Assembly (NCBI RefSeq): GCF_040649515.1
Contig: NZ_JBEZFP010000022.1
Location: 21,037 to 85,036, forward strand
DNA length: 64,000 bases
Direction: 5' to 3'
Source of the DNA: Yinghuangia elevatio
Lineage (GTDB): Bacteria; Actinomycetota; Actinomycetes; Streptomycetales; Streptomycetaceae
The number at the start of each line of letters is the position of its first letter. Within the stretch, counting starts at the first letter, position 1. A program made the translations under genes and the position numbers. Below are positions 49,082 to 56,770 of this stretch, piece by piece. The notes beneath the pieces were generated by a model. It was not told where the DNA came from and searched no databases. It saw only the letters and a list, made by a program, of their open reading frames with translations.

Positions 49082-49110
49082 GGGCGGTCACCCGAACAAG
49101 GTGACCGCCC
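49082..49110. terminator. Bidirectional terminator between the molybdoenzyme gene and tRNA-Leu
   Basis: GGGCGGTCACC (49082-49092) pairs perfectly with GGTGACCGCCC (49100-49110), seven-base loop. Confidence 0.85.
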
Positions 49111-49119
49111 CAACCGCAG

Positions 49120-49199
49120 TGCGGCCGATGGGATTCGAACCCACAAACCCGCAGGTCACGGGACCTAAACCCGCTGCGTCGCCATTGCGCCACGGCCGC
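49120..49199 (-). tRNA. tRNA-Leu (anticodon UAG)
   Basis: The acceptor stem GCGGCCG/CGGCCGC, the anticodon stem GCGGG/CCCGT with loop TTTAGGT (anticodon UAG), a 13-base variable arm and the T arm GTGGG-TTCGAAT-CCCAT give a class II leucine tRNA for CUA codons. The D loop is short. CCA is not encoded. A -10-like TACGAT (minus strand, 49250-49245) overlaps the stop codon of the upstream HNH nuclease gene and may be its promoter. Confidence 0.93.
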
Positions 49200-49242
49200 G
49201 CCTCGTGATTCCGACGGCCGAGAGCCGAGGATCACGTGCGGC

Positions 49243-50100
49243 TTATCGTAGTGGAGCCTGCGGGGTGTCACCTGAGGTGCGAGAGGCATTCCGTCCGCAG
49301 AAGGTGTCGGTCTGGCTATGGCAGTTCGGGCACAGGTACCGCAGATTCTCCTGCCGGTTGTCCCGCCAGGCGCCATTGATGTGGTCGACCTCGAGAATCA
49401 GCGGCTTGCCGTTCCAGACGCTTCCGGTCCCGCACCCCACGCACCGCTGGTCACGCCCGATCTCCGTGAGTGCCCGGCGCAGCAGGTGGACGCTCGTTCG
49501 GCGGTCACGCCCCGGATCGTGGCGGAGCACGTCGGCGGCGCTGAGGCGGGGTGCTCTCTTGCCCCGGTTGTGCCCCCGACCGGTCATGCCGCTGATGTCG
49601 ACGGAGTACTCGCTTGCCCAGCGGCGGACCAGCCGGTAGGCGTTCGTGCCGTGTGTGAGTCCGAGCCGCCGGGACACTTCCGCGACGGACTCCGACTCGG
49701 CGACTACTGACCTGAAGGTGTCGGAGTCGACCGGGAGCCGCGCGCCGACCCTTTTGAAGTGACTGAGGTCGATCCCGAAATCCGAGCAGCGCTTCCTGAT
49801 ATAGCCGTAGGCGCTCGCGTAGGGCTCGACCCCGAGGATTCGGAGCATCTCGGGGACACTGTGGCTGCGCGCGGCCGCGTCGGCCAACTCATCGCGCGTG
49901 TAGGTGTGGCGCTTGTGGTGCTTGCCGAAGTGCGTGAAGTGGGTGGTGTCAATCCCGAGCCGCTGAACCTGGCGGCTGATGTGCGTGTGATGGCCCCCGA
50001 CAATCGGCAGACCCAGGCGTCGGAGCATCTCGTTGATGCTGCGGGACTGAGCCGCCACTTCGGCAAGCAACTCGCGCGAATATCTGCGCTGTGTGGTCAT
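49243..50100 (-). CDS. HNH endonuclease with three N-terminal helix-turn-helix-like repeats
   Basis: This 285-residue protein has three repeats of about 50-60 residues (about 7-55, 67-115 and 127-171) of the type YSRELLAEVAAQSRSINEMLRRLG then GID-x-x-HF, and a C-terminal HNH domain with C220/C223, DH at 239-240, N248 and C257/C260-H261 (LCPNCHSQ). The repeats look like DNA-recognition modules, so it resembles free-standing homing or phage-type HNH nucleases. Its base composition is clearly lower in GC than neighbours. It lies 43 bases upstream of tRNA-Leu and overlaps its probable promoter. No integrase or intron is nearby. Confidence 0.88.
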   Translation of the reverse strand: MTTQRRYSRELLAEVAAQSRSINEMLRRLGLPIVGGHHTHISRQVQRLGIDTTHFTHFGKHHKRHTYTRDELADAAARSHSVPEMLRILGVEPYASAYGYIRKRCSDFGIDLSHFKRVGARLPVDSDTFRSVVAESESVAEVSRRLGLTHGTNAYRLVRRWASEYSVDISGMTGRGHNRGKRAPRLSAADVLRHDPGRDRRTSVHLLRRALTEIGRDQRCVGCGTGSVWNGKPLILEVDHINGAWRDNRQENLRYLCPNCHSQTDTFCGRNASRTSGDTPQAPLR

Positions 50101-50205
50101 CGTGGTGCGTCCTCCCCGTAGAGGCGTGGTGACGGGTGCCCCTCGGGATGGTCAACGACGAACAGATGTGCGGGTTTCGGGGTCTGATCGCATTATTTTC
50201 TGACT

Positions 50206-50251
50206 GGGTGTCACGGGTCGGGATCCGGCCGGACCCCGGCCCGTGACACCC
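50206..50251 (-). terminator. Terminator after bcp
   Basis: GGGTGTCACGGG (50206-50217) pairs with CCCGTGACACCC (50240-50251), just past the bcp stop codon. Confidence 0.7.
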
Positions 50252-50256
50252 GGGGG

Positions 50257-50730
50257 TCATGCGGCGATCTTGAGGTCCTTGAGGAGCTTGGCGACGTGGC
50301 CCGTGGCGCGGACGTTGTACCAGGCGTGCTCGATCTTGCCGTCCTCGTCGACGACGAAGGTCGAGCGGATCACCCCGGTGACCTTCTTGCCGTACATCGT
50401 CTTCTCGCCGAAGGCGCCGTAGGCCTCCAGGGTCGACTTGTCCGGGTCGGAGAGCAGGGTGACCTTCAGCGACTCCTTCTCGCGGAACTTGCCGAGCTTC
50501 TCGGGCTTGTCCGGGGAGATGCCGAGCACGTCGTAGCCGGCGTCGGCGAGGGCGGCGAGGTTGTCGGTGAAGTCGCAGGCCTGCTTGGTGCAGCCGGGGG
50601 TGAGGGCGGCCGGGTAGAAGTAGACGATCACCTTGCGGCCCTTGTGGGCGGACAGGGAGACGTCGTCGCCGTCGGCGTTCTTGAGGGTGAAGGCGGGGGC
50701 GGTGTCGCCGGCCTGGAGTCGTTCGCTCAC
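50257..50730 (-). CDS. bcp: Thioredoxin-dependent thiol peroxidase (Bcp/PrxQ)
   Basis: This 157-residue peroxiredoxin reduces hydroperoxides. Peroxidatic C47 and probable resolving C52 are in ALTPGCTKQACDF, five residues apart as in the alpha-type Bcp. Other signatures are GDTAPAFTL and STFVVDEDGKIEHAWYNV. GTG 50730 starts after a GAGAGAGG tract. The cbiM gene diverges from it, with 215 bases between. Confidence 0.95.
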   Translation of the reverse strand: MSERLQAGDTAPAFTLKNADGDDVSLSAHKGRKVIVYFYPAALTPGCTKQACDFTDNLAALADAGYDVLGISPDKPEKLGKFREKESLKVTLLSDPDKSTLEAYGAFGEKTMYGKKVTGVIRSTFVVDEDGKIEHAWYNVRATGHVAKLLKDLKIAA

Positions 50731-50945
50731 CGGGGGCCTCTCTCTGTCGCGGCCGGTTCTCGGCCGTGGTTTCTCGGATTCGCGGGGGCCTGACCCGGCC
50801 ACGCTAGGTCCGGCTCCGAATCACGGCAAACACGATGTGCCGAGCGTCGCCAATTGCGCATCTGTTGCAGGTGCGACCGCTCCTCATAAAATCGGACGGC
50901 TCGGCGGTCGGCCAGAGGCCATGTGTTCGTTCGGAGGAGGTCCCC

Positions 50946-51653
50946 ATGCACGTACCCGATGGGTTCATCAACGCCCCTGTGTCGGTGGCTGCGGGGGTGG
51001 TCGCCGCCGCCGGGGTCGCGGTGTCGCTGCGTGGCGCGCGGCGTGAGCTGGACGAGCGGACCGCGCCGCTGGCCGGGCTGGTCGCGGCGTTCATCTTCGC
51101 GGTGCAGATGCTGAACTTCCCGGTCGCGTCCGGGACCAGCGGGCACCTGCTCGGCGGCACGCTCGCGGCGATCCTGGTCGGGCCGTACACCGGTGTGCTG
51201 TGCATGTCGGTGGTGCTGCTGATGCAGGCGGTGTTCTTCGCGGACGGCGGGCTCAGCGCGCTGGGCGTGAACATCACGGTCATGGGCATCACCACGGCCG
51301 TGGTCGGCTACGGCCTGTTCCGGCTGCTGGCCGGGGTGCTGCCGCGCACGCGGCGGTCGCTGGGGGCCGCGTCGTTCGTCGCCGCGCTCGTCTCGGTGCC
51401 GGTGTGCGCCGCGGTGTTCACGCTGGTGTACGCGATCGGCGGCACGACCGACGTACCCATCTCGAAGGTGGCCGGCGCGATGATCGGCGTGCACGTGCTG
51501 ATCGGCATCGGCGAGGCGCTGATCACGGCCGCGACGATTTCCAGCGTGCTCGCGGTGCGCCCCGACCTCGTGTACGGCGCGCGCGGCCTCGCCCGCCCGC
51601 TCGAACTCCGCACGGGTGCGCAGGAGTCCGCCCCCGCCGCGCAGCAGGCTTGA
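50946..51653 (+). CDS. cbiM: Energy-coupling-factor metal transporter S component CbiM
   Basis: This 235-residue membrane protein is the substrate-specific part of a cobalt (or nickel) ECF importer. The N-terminal MHVPDGFI motif holds the metal ligands (free N-terminal Met amine and His2). About seven hydrophobic segments follow, including LGVNITVMGITTAVVGYGL. ATG 50946 has GGAGGAGG upstream. It heads the cluster cbiM, cbiN-like, cbiQ, cbiO. I find no cobalamin riboswitch upstream; the region instead holds TTGCGCA/GTTGCAGG-type short repeats that could be a metal-regulator site. Confidence 0.93.
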   Translation: MHVPDGFINAPVSVAAGVVAAAGVAVSLRGARRELDERTAPLAGLVAAFIFAVQMLNFPVASGTSGHLLGGTLAAILVGPYTGVLCMSVVLLMQAVFFADGGLSALGVNITVMGITTAVVGYGLFRLLAGVLPRTRRSLGAASFVAALVSVPVCAAVFTLVYAIGGTTDVPISKVAGAMIGVHVLIGIGEALITAATISSVLAVRPDLVYGARGLARPLELRTGAQESAPAAQQA

Positions 51654-51679
51654 GACCGGTCCGGGAAGAGGTCAGGGAT

Positions 51680-52060
51680 ATGGCGAAGATTCGTATGCGC
51701 ACGCTGCTCATCGCCGGCGCGGTCGTCGCGCTCGTCCTCGCGGGCATCGTGAGCTTCTACGCGAGCGCGCACCCGGACGGCCTGGAGAAGGTCGCCGGTG
51801 ACAAGGGCATGGACACCAAGGTCGAGGACCATGCGCTCGCCGACGGCCCGCTGGCCGACTATGCGGTCGAGGGCGTCGACAACGAGCGGATCTCCGGCGG
51901 TCTGGCGGGAGTTCTCGGGGTCGCGGGGACGCTGGTCGTGGGCAGCGGCGTCTTCTGGATCGTCAAGCGCCGCGGTGCGGCCGGCGGGTCGGGTGAGGGC
52001 CGGGGCCCGGACGCCGCGGCGGGTGAGCCGCGGGTCGGCGCTGCCGCCGACGGTTCGTGA
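51680..52060 (+). CDS. cbiN: PDGLE-domain component of the cobalt/nickel transporter (CbiN-like)
   Basis: This 126-residue protein has one N-terminal and one C-terminal membrane segment (about 9-28 and 77-96), with the conserved PDGLEKVAGDKG between. Such subunits work with CbiM. It follows cbiM after 26 bases with AGAGG upstream and is followed by cbiQ. The C-terminal tail of about 28 residues is Gly/Ala-rich. Confidence 0.9.
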   Translation: MAKIRMRTLLIAGAVVALVLAGIVSFYASAHPDGLEKVAGDKGMDTKVEDHALADGPLADYAVEGVDNERISGGLAGVLGVAGTLVVGSGVFWIVKRRGAAGGSGEGRGPDAAAGEPRVGAAADGS

Positions 52061-52091
52061 CGCCGCTGCGCCGGCCGGGGGCGGCGCGCTG

Positions 52092-52859
52092 ATGGGCGCC
52101 GGGCACGCGCACAACCTGTACCGGGCGGGCGACTCGCCGCTGCACCGGCTGCCGCCGCACTGCAAGTTGGTGGCGGTGGTGCTGTTCGTGTTCGCGGTCG
52201 TGGCGACGCCGCGGGAGCGGTTCTGGGCGTTCGGCGTGTACGCGCTGCTGCTCGCCGCCGTCGCCGCGGTCGGCCGCGTCCCGGTGGGGTACGTGCTGCG
52301 CCGCGTCGTCGTCGAGGTGCCGTTCGTGGCGTTCGCGCTCGCGCTGCCGTTCCTGGCGACCGGCCCCAAGACGGAGTTCCTGGGGCTGACGGTGAGCCAC
52401 AGCGGCCTGCTCGGCGCCTGGAACATCCTCGCAAAGGGCACGCTGGGGGTGGTCGCGTCGATCCTGCTCGCGGCCACCACGCCGCTGCGTGACCTGCTGC
52501 TCGGGATGGAGCGGCTGCGCATGCCGCAACTCCTCGTGCAGATCATGCAGTTCATGCTGCGGTACATGGACGTCATCAGCGGCGAGATGGGCCGGATGCG
52601 GGTGGCGCGCGAGTCGCGCGGCTTCGTGGCGCGCGACGTACGGCAGCTGCCGGTGGTCGCGAAGTCGGCCGGGGCGCTGTTCATCCGCTCCTACGAGCGC
52701 GGCGAGCGCGTGCACCTCGCGATGCTCAGCCGGGGCTATGAGGGCACGATGCCGCGCATCGTGGAGGTCCAGGCGTCCGGACGGCAGTGGGCCGCCGCGT
52801 CGGCGCTGCCGCTGGCCGCCGCGCTGGCCTGCGCGGCGGCGTGGCTGGCCGGTGGGTGA
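52092..52859 (+). CDS. cbiQ: ECF transporter T component CbiQ
   Basis: This 255-residue membrane subunit couples the ATPase to the S component. It shows the coupling helices with RESRGF (the A-R-G type motif) and RSYERGERVHLAMLSRGY, and about five membrane segments. ATG 52092 begins with MGAGHAHNLYRAGDSPLHRL, and frame overlap with cbiN is avoided. cbiO follows two bases later. Confidence 0.92.
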   Translation: MGAGHAHNLYRAGDSPLHRLPPHCKLVAVVLFVFAVVATPRERFWAFGVYALLLAAVAAVGRVPVGYVLRRVVVEVPFVAFALALPFLATGPKTEFLGLTVSHSGLLGAWNILAKGTLGVVASILLAATTPLRDLLLGMERLRMPQLLVQIMQFMLRYMDVISGEMGRMRVARESRGFVARDVRQLPVVAKSAGALFIRSYERGERVHLAMLSRGYEGTMPRIVEVQASGRQWAAASALPLAAALACAAAWLAGG

Positions 52860-52861
52860 GG

Positions 52862-53881
52862 ATGGGCGCCATGGGTGAGACGACGGGGACCGAGGCCGGG
52901 ACGGACGCCGCGACCGCTGCGGAGGCGGCGGCCGGGGCAACTGCGGAGGCCGCCACCGGGACGACCGCGGGGATGACCACGGGGCTGATCACGGGGACGA
53001 CCGCGGGGACGACCGCGCGGAGCGGCGTGCCGGGCCAGGCCGCGCCCGGCGTACCCGCGTCGCTGGAGGTCGAGGGCCTGGCCTTCGCCTACCCGGACGG
53101 TCACCAGGCGCTCTTCGGCGTCGACATGCGGGTCGAGCGCGGCGAGCGGGTGGCGCTGCTCGGGCCCAACGGCGCGGGCAAGACCACCCTTGTGCTGCAC
53201 CTGAACGGCATTCTGTCGGCGGCCACCGGCACCGGGCGCGGCACCGTGCGCGTCGCGGGTCTGGAGGTGGCGAAGCGCAACCTGCGGGAGATCCGCCGCC
53301 GGGTCGGCATCGTCTTCCAGGACCCGGACGACCAGCTCTTCATGCCGTCGGTGCGCGAGGACGTCGCCTTCGGCCCCGCCAACCTGGGGCTGCGCGGTGC
53401 GGAGCTGGACGAGCGCGTGGCCGAGGCGCTCGACCGGGTCGGCATGGCGCGGTACGCCGACCGGCCCCCGCACCACCTGAGCTTCGGCCAGCGCCGCCGC
53501 GTGGCGGTGGCGACGGTGCTCGCGATGCGGCCGGAGATCCTGGTGCTGGACGAGCCGTCGTCCAACCTGGACCCGGCGAGCCGCCGCGAGCTGGCGGAGA
53601 TCCTGGACGGGTTGGATGTGACGGTGCTCATGGTCACCCACGACCTGCCGTACGCGCTGGAGCTGTGCCCCCGCTCGCTCGTCCTGTCCGGCGGGGTGAT
53701 CGCGGCCGACGGGCCCACGCGCGAATTGCTGGCGGACCGCGAGCTGATGGACGCGCACCGGCTGGAGCTGCCGTACGGCTACGCCCGCCCGGACTGCGAC
53801 CACTGCGCGCCGCGCGACGCCCGGGGAGGTCCTTGGGGGCGCCCCGGACCCGGGCCGGCCTGCGGGGGCGAACACGGCTGA
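52862..53881 (+). CDS. cbiO: ECF transporter ATPase CbiO with long N-terminal extension
   Basis: This 339-residue ATP-binding subunit has Walker A GPNGAGKTT (101-109), a Q loop in VGIVFQDPDDQLF, signature HLSFGQRRR (a variant of LSGGQ), and Walker B with catalytic Glu in LVLDEPSS. The first 65 residues are a Thr/Ala/Gly low-complexity extension made of a degenerate repeat; typical CbiO proteins lack it. The C terminus is Cys/Gly-rich (CDHC...CGGEHG) and might bind metal. Start is ATG 52862 or 52871. Confidence 0.9.
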   Translation: MGAMGETTGTEAGTDAATAAEAAAGATAEAATGTTAGMTTGLITGTTAGTTARSGVPGQAAPGVPASLEVEGLAFAYPDGHQALFGVDMRVERGERVALLGPNGAGKTTLVLHLNGILSAATGTGRGTVRVAGLEVAKRNLREIRRRVGIVFQDPDDQLFMPSVREDVAFGPANLGLRGAELDERVAEALDRVGMARYADRPPHHLSFGQRRRVAVATVLAMRPEILVLDEPSSNLDPASRRELAEILDGLDVTVLMVTHDLPYALELCPRSLVLSGGVIAADGPTRELLADRELMDAHRLELPYGYARPDCDHCAPRDARGGPWGRPGPGPACGGEHG

Positions 53882-53987
53882 GAACCACCCGGATGCCGCG
53901 TCCCGGTCCGGATACCTGCTTGACTTGGGGGCACACGCGGAAGAGGGCGTGATCGGTGGTGCGGCAGCGGAAGCGAGAGGACGGGCT

Positions 53988-54401
53988 GTGGGCGAGAACG
54001 GGCACGGCGGGCCGGAGCGTTCTGCGGCGGATTTGGAGCGGGCCGGCCGGGCGGCTCTGGGACGCCAGGTGACGGTCCAGGCGGAGAAGACCCGGGTGGA
54101 GCCGGTCAACGGTTCGGCCGGGGCGGAGGTGAACGCCGCGCCGCGCAGCCCGCAGGAGATCGAGGCGGACATCGAGCGCGCGCGGACGAACCTCGCGGCG
54201 ACGCTGGACGAGCTGGTGGACCGGGTCAAGCCGGCGAACGTCGCGCGGCGTACCTCGGAGAAGGTCCGGGCGCAGTTCGTCGACTCGGACACGGGCGCCC
54301 CGCGTATGGAGCGCATCGCGCCGATCGCGGGCGGCGTGGTCGGGCTGGTCGTGCTGGTGGCGCTGCTGAAGCGCCGCGGCGGCGGCAAGAAGAAGAAGTA
54401 G
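53988..54401 (+). CDS. DUF3618 domain-containing membrane-associated protein
   Basis: This 137-residue protein has the DUF3618 pattern (RSPQEIEADIERARTNLAATLDELVDRV), a hydrophobic segment near the C terminus (about 112-130) and a Lys-rich tail (KRRGGGKKKK). The start is chosen at GTG 53988, which follows GAGAGGAC; the frame stays open for another 21 codons upstream. Function unknown; a membrane-curvature or division role is sometimes proposed for such small helical proteins. Confidence 0.8.
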   Translation: MGENGHGGPERSAADLERAGRAALGRQVTVQAEKTRVEPVNGSAGAEVNAAPRSPQEIEADIERARTNLAATLDELVDRVKPANVARRTSEKVRAQFVDSDTGAPRMERIAPIAGGVVGLVVLVALLKRRGGGKKKK

Positions 54402-54484
54402 GAACCGGCCGGTAGGCGAGGCGGATCCGGGCGGCTGTCCGGATCCGATCGCGCCCTGGTGTCACACTCGGGCGCTCGGGCGGG

Positions 54485-54490
54485 TACTTT
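54485..54490 (+). promoter_or_regulatory. Predicted -10 element of a leaderless promoter (GroES-like gene)
   Basis: TACTTT ends six bases before GTG 54497, no ribosome-binding site. Confidence 0.5.
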
Positions 54491-54496
54491 TCATGC

Positions 54497-54883
54497 GTGA
54501 GTTCCGACGCGTCCCAGACTTCCGCCTCCCGTTCCTCGGACAGCACCGCCGCCGGCCTCGGCGAGAAGCTGCCCATCCGCATGCTGCACGACCGTGTCCT
54601 GGTGCGTCAGGACGCGGGGGAGGGCGACCGCCGTTCCAGCGGCGGCATCCTGATCCCGGCCACCGCGCAGGTCGGCAAGCGGCTCGCGTGGGCCGAGGTG
54701 ATCGCGGTGGGCCAGAACGTGCGCACCGTCGAGCCGGGCGACCGGGTGCTGTACGACCCCGAGGAGCGTGCCGAGGTCGAGGTGCGCGGGGTGGCGTACG
54801 TGCTGCTGCGCGAGCGCGACCTCCACGCGGTGGCGGCCGAGCGCGTCGAGGCCTCCGGTGAGGCGACCGGCCTGTACCTCTGA
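54497..54883 (+). CDS. GroES-like co-chaperone, stand-alone
   Basis: This 128-residue protein has a GroES-type chaperonin-10 fold: LPIRMLHDRVLVR near residue 25-40, the mobile-loop region SSGGILIPATAQ, and VEPGDRVLYDPEERAEVEVRG. A normal GroES is about 97 residues; this one has a 25-residue Ser-rich N terminus and a longer C terminus. No groEL is nearby. Start GTG 54497 directly follows a TACTTT box. It may be a specialised paralogue of GroES, whose binding partner is unknown. Confidence 0.83.
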   Translation: MSSDASQTSASRSSDSTAAGLGEKLPIRMLHDRVLVRQDAGEGDRRSSGGILIPATAQVGKRLAWAEVIAVGQNVRTVEPGDRVLYDPEERAEVEVRGVAYVLLRERDLHAVAAERVEASGEATGLYL

Positions 54884-55041
54884 GCCGCGCACCCGCGGAC
54901 CGCGGTAAATCTGTCGGCGGCGGTCTCCGAGCCGCGATCGGCGAGCCGTGATCCCGCGGTGACGAACCTCACCGCGCCCCGGTTTTGCCCCCCGCGGGGC
55001 GTTTGAGAAGCTGGAGGCGGCCGGACCGTTCCGTGGTCCCG

Positions 55042-55083
55042 CCCCCGACGAGGTGCGACGTACCGGGCCACGACGACGACGCG
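55042..55083 (+). promoter_or_regulatory. Guanidine-III riboswitch (ykkC-III)
   Basis: The sequence CCCCGACGAGGTGCGACGTA (55043 onward), followed by CCGGGCCACGACGAC, closely follows the ykkC-III core (CCGGACGAGGTG...CGTACC...GACGAC). The stem GCGACGT with ACGACGC pairs apart from one mismatch. It sits 17-58 bases before a small multidrug-type exporter, the classic target. Ligand binding is inferred from the match. Confidence 0.8.
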
Positions 55084-55099
55084 TGTGAGGTGCGTTGTC

Positions 55100-55426
55100 A
55101 TGGCGTGGGTTTTTCTCGGTATTGCCGGTCTCCTCGAGGTCGGCTGGGCGATCGGCCTCAAGTACACCGAGGGCTTCACGAAGCTCGTCCCCAGTGTTCT
55201 GACCGTACTCGGCATCGCCGGGAGCATGGTGCTGCTGTCGATGTCGGCCAAGACGCTGCCGATCGGCACGGCGTACGGCGTCTGGGTCGGCATCGGTGCG
55301 GTGGGCTCCGGCCTGCTGGGTATCGCCGTTCTGGGTGAACCGGCCACCGCCGCAAGGCTGTTCTTCCTGAGCCTGATGGTCGTCGCGATCGTCGGCCTGA
55401 AGTTCACCGGTGGCTCGAGCCACTGA
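55100..55426 (+). CDS. gdx: Guanidinium exporter, SMR family (Gdx/SugE type)
   Basis: This 108-residue protein has four membrane segments and the SMR hallmark GLLEVGWAIGLKY, with the essential Glu in TM1, plus AKTLPIGTAYGVWVGIG. The WA(I)GLKYTEG variant is of the SugE/Gdx branch, known to export guanidinium. A guanidine-III riboswitch upstream strengthens this. Starts at ATG 55100 with GAGGTG upstream. The terminator hairpin follows at 55442. Confidence 0.92.
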   Translation: MAWVFLGIAGLLEVGWAIGLKYTEGFTKLVPSVLTVLGIAGSMVLLSMSAKTLPIGTAYGVWVGIGAVGSGLLGIAVLGEPATAARLFFLSLMVVAIVGLKFTGGSSH

Positions 55427-55441
55427 CCCCGCTCCGCCCGC

Positions 55442-55474
55442 AACGCGCCCCGCCACTCACCGGCGGGGCGCGTT
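55442..55474 (+). terminator. Terminator of the guanidinium exporter gene
   Basis: 13-bp perfect arms (55442-55454 and 55462-55474), seven-base loop, followed by TCTG. Confidence 0.85.
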
Positions 55475-55537
55475 TCTGCCAGGATGGCCGCCCTGAGGGG
55501 CCGTCGACGGGCGGCCCGTGAGGGGAGTCGAGCGGAC

Positions 55538-56188
55538 ATGGTGTCTCGCCGAACAGTGGTCGTCGCGCTGGTGGCCACCGCGCTGGTGGGCCTGCTCTTC
55601 GGCGCGGTTTTCGGGGTGCTGGGCGGTGGGGGCGACGACAAGTCGCCCGCCGCGGCGGTGTCGCCGACGACGTCCACGACGCCTGGGCCGTCCCCGCTGT
55701 CCGGGGCGTCGTCGAGTGCCCCGCCGTCCTCGGCGGCGCCGTCCACGAGTGCGAGCCCGAGCAAGTCGCCGACGACGTCCAAGCCGCCGACGCTCAAGTC
55801 CGGGACGACGTACGTCCTGACGGTCGGCGGCCGGGCGATGGACGTGTACGGGGGCGACAAGGGCGACAACACCCCCGTCATCGTCTTCGCGTCCAGCCCC
55901 GACAAGACGAACCAGCAGTGGACCGTGCACGATGCCGGCGGCGGGTACGTCTACCTGGTCTCGCGCGTGAGCAACAAGTGCCTCGACATGGGAGGCGGCC
56001 ACGCGGTGCAGGACAAGTGCGGCGAGGAGCGCCAGCAGTGGCAGGCGCAGCCGCGCGGCAAGGGCTTCGTGCTGGTGAACCGCGGCGGCCAGGCGCTGGG
56101 GATCGGCGAGCAGGTGCGGGGGCAGCAGGGGTTGGGCCTGGTCCCGGCCGCGAGCGGTGCGGTCTGGACGTTTACGCAGGCCCGCTGA
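55538..56188 (+). CDS. Membrane-anchored ricin-type beta-trefoil lectin protein
   Basis: This 216-residue protein has an N-terminal signal anchor (about 5-28), a Ser/Thr/Pro-rich linker (about 35-85) and a single C-terminal ricin-B-like domain (about 92-216) with the QxW motifs QQWTVHD and QQWQAQ. It probably faces the cell exterior and binds sugar or glycan. A Cys pair in NKCLDMGG...DKCGEE could form a disulfide. ATG 55538 has GGGGAG about ten bases upstream. No catalytic domain is attached. Confidence 0.87.
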   Translation: MVSRRTVVVALVATALVGLLFGAVFGVLGGGGDDKSPAAAVSPTTSTTPGPSPLSGASSSAPPSSAAPSTSASPSKSPTTSKPPTLKSGTTYVLTVGGRAMDVYGGDKGDNTPVIVFASSPDKTNQQWTVHDAGGGYVYLVSRVSNKCLDMGGGHAVQDKCGEERQQWQAQPRGKGFVLVNRGGQALGIGEQVRGQQGLGLVPAASGAVWTFTQAR

Positions 56189-56308
56189 CGGACTTGGCGT
56201 GCACGACGTGCTCGGGCACTCATTGTCGGTAGCACTGGCCCGTCTTCTGGATCACATGGTGGTCCAGCATCGGAAGCGGGCCGTTGCTGCCGGTCGACTG
56301 CGGGACCT

Positions 56309-56770
56309 TCACTCCTTCTGGGTGGGAGTCCCTGGACCGGCGGCCGAAGCGCGGCAGTCCGGGCAGCGTCCCCAGAAGGTGACCTCGGCTTCGTCGAGGT
56401 CGTAGCCGTGCGTCTGGTCGGGAGTCAGGCAGGGCGCCGCGCCGACGACGCAGTCCACGTCCTCGACGGCGCCGCAGCCCCGGCACACGATGTGGTGGTG
56501 GTTGTCCCCAGTGCGCGCTTCGAAACGGGCCGGATGGTCGGCGGGCACGATCCGCCGGGCGAGGCCCGCGCGGACGAGCGCGTGGAGTGTGTCGTACACC
56601 GCCTGGGTCGAGACGCTGCCGAGTCGGCTGCGCGCGGCGCGCGCCAGTGACTCCGCGTCGCTGTGCGGCCGACTCCGGATCAGGTCCAGGATCGTGGCAC
56701 GCGCGGCGGTGACCCTCAGCCCCGCCTCGCGCAGCTGTTGGGGTATGTCCTCGCGGGACGTCCCGGCCAT
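56309..56770 (-). CDS. Fur-family transcriptional regulator
   Basis: This 153-residue protein has a winged-helix DNA-binding part (about 8-80) with LREAGLRVTAARATILDLI and the metal-binding dimerisation part with the HHH motif DNHHHIVCRGCGAVEDVDC and the second CxxC (WGRCPDCR), the Zn site of FurA/PerR/CatR proteins. It may sense peroxide or iron. It is divergent to a luciferase-like oxidoreductase gene, with an AT-rich gap containing GAACATTC and AGTTC elements, possibly its own operator. No katA/ahpC is adjacent. Confidence 0.9.
   Translation of the reverse strand: MAGTSREDIPQQLREAGLRVTAARATILDLIRSRPHSDAESLARAARSRLGSVSTQAVYDTLHALVRAGLARRIVPADHPARFEARTGDNHHHIVCRGCGAVEDVDCVVGAAPCLTPDQTHGYDLDEAEVTFWGRCPDCRASAAGPGTPTQKE

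Noticed and set aside
49120..50100. An integrative element at tRNA-Leu
   Set aside because: There is only the HNH gene, on the 5' side of the tRNA; no integrase and no repeat of the tRNA 3' end is visible.
50731..50945. Possible cobalamin riboswitch upstream of cbiM
   Set aside because: The conserved GCCACTG box and the accompanying stems of the B12 aptamer are not seen.
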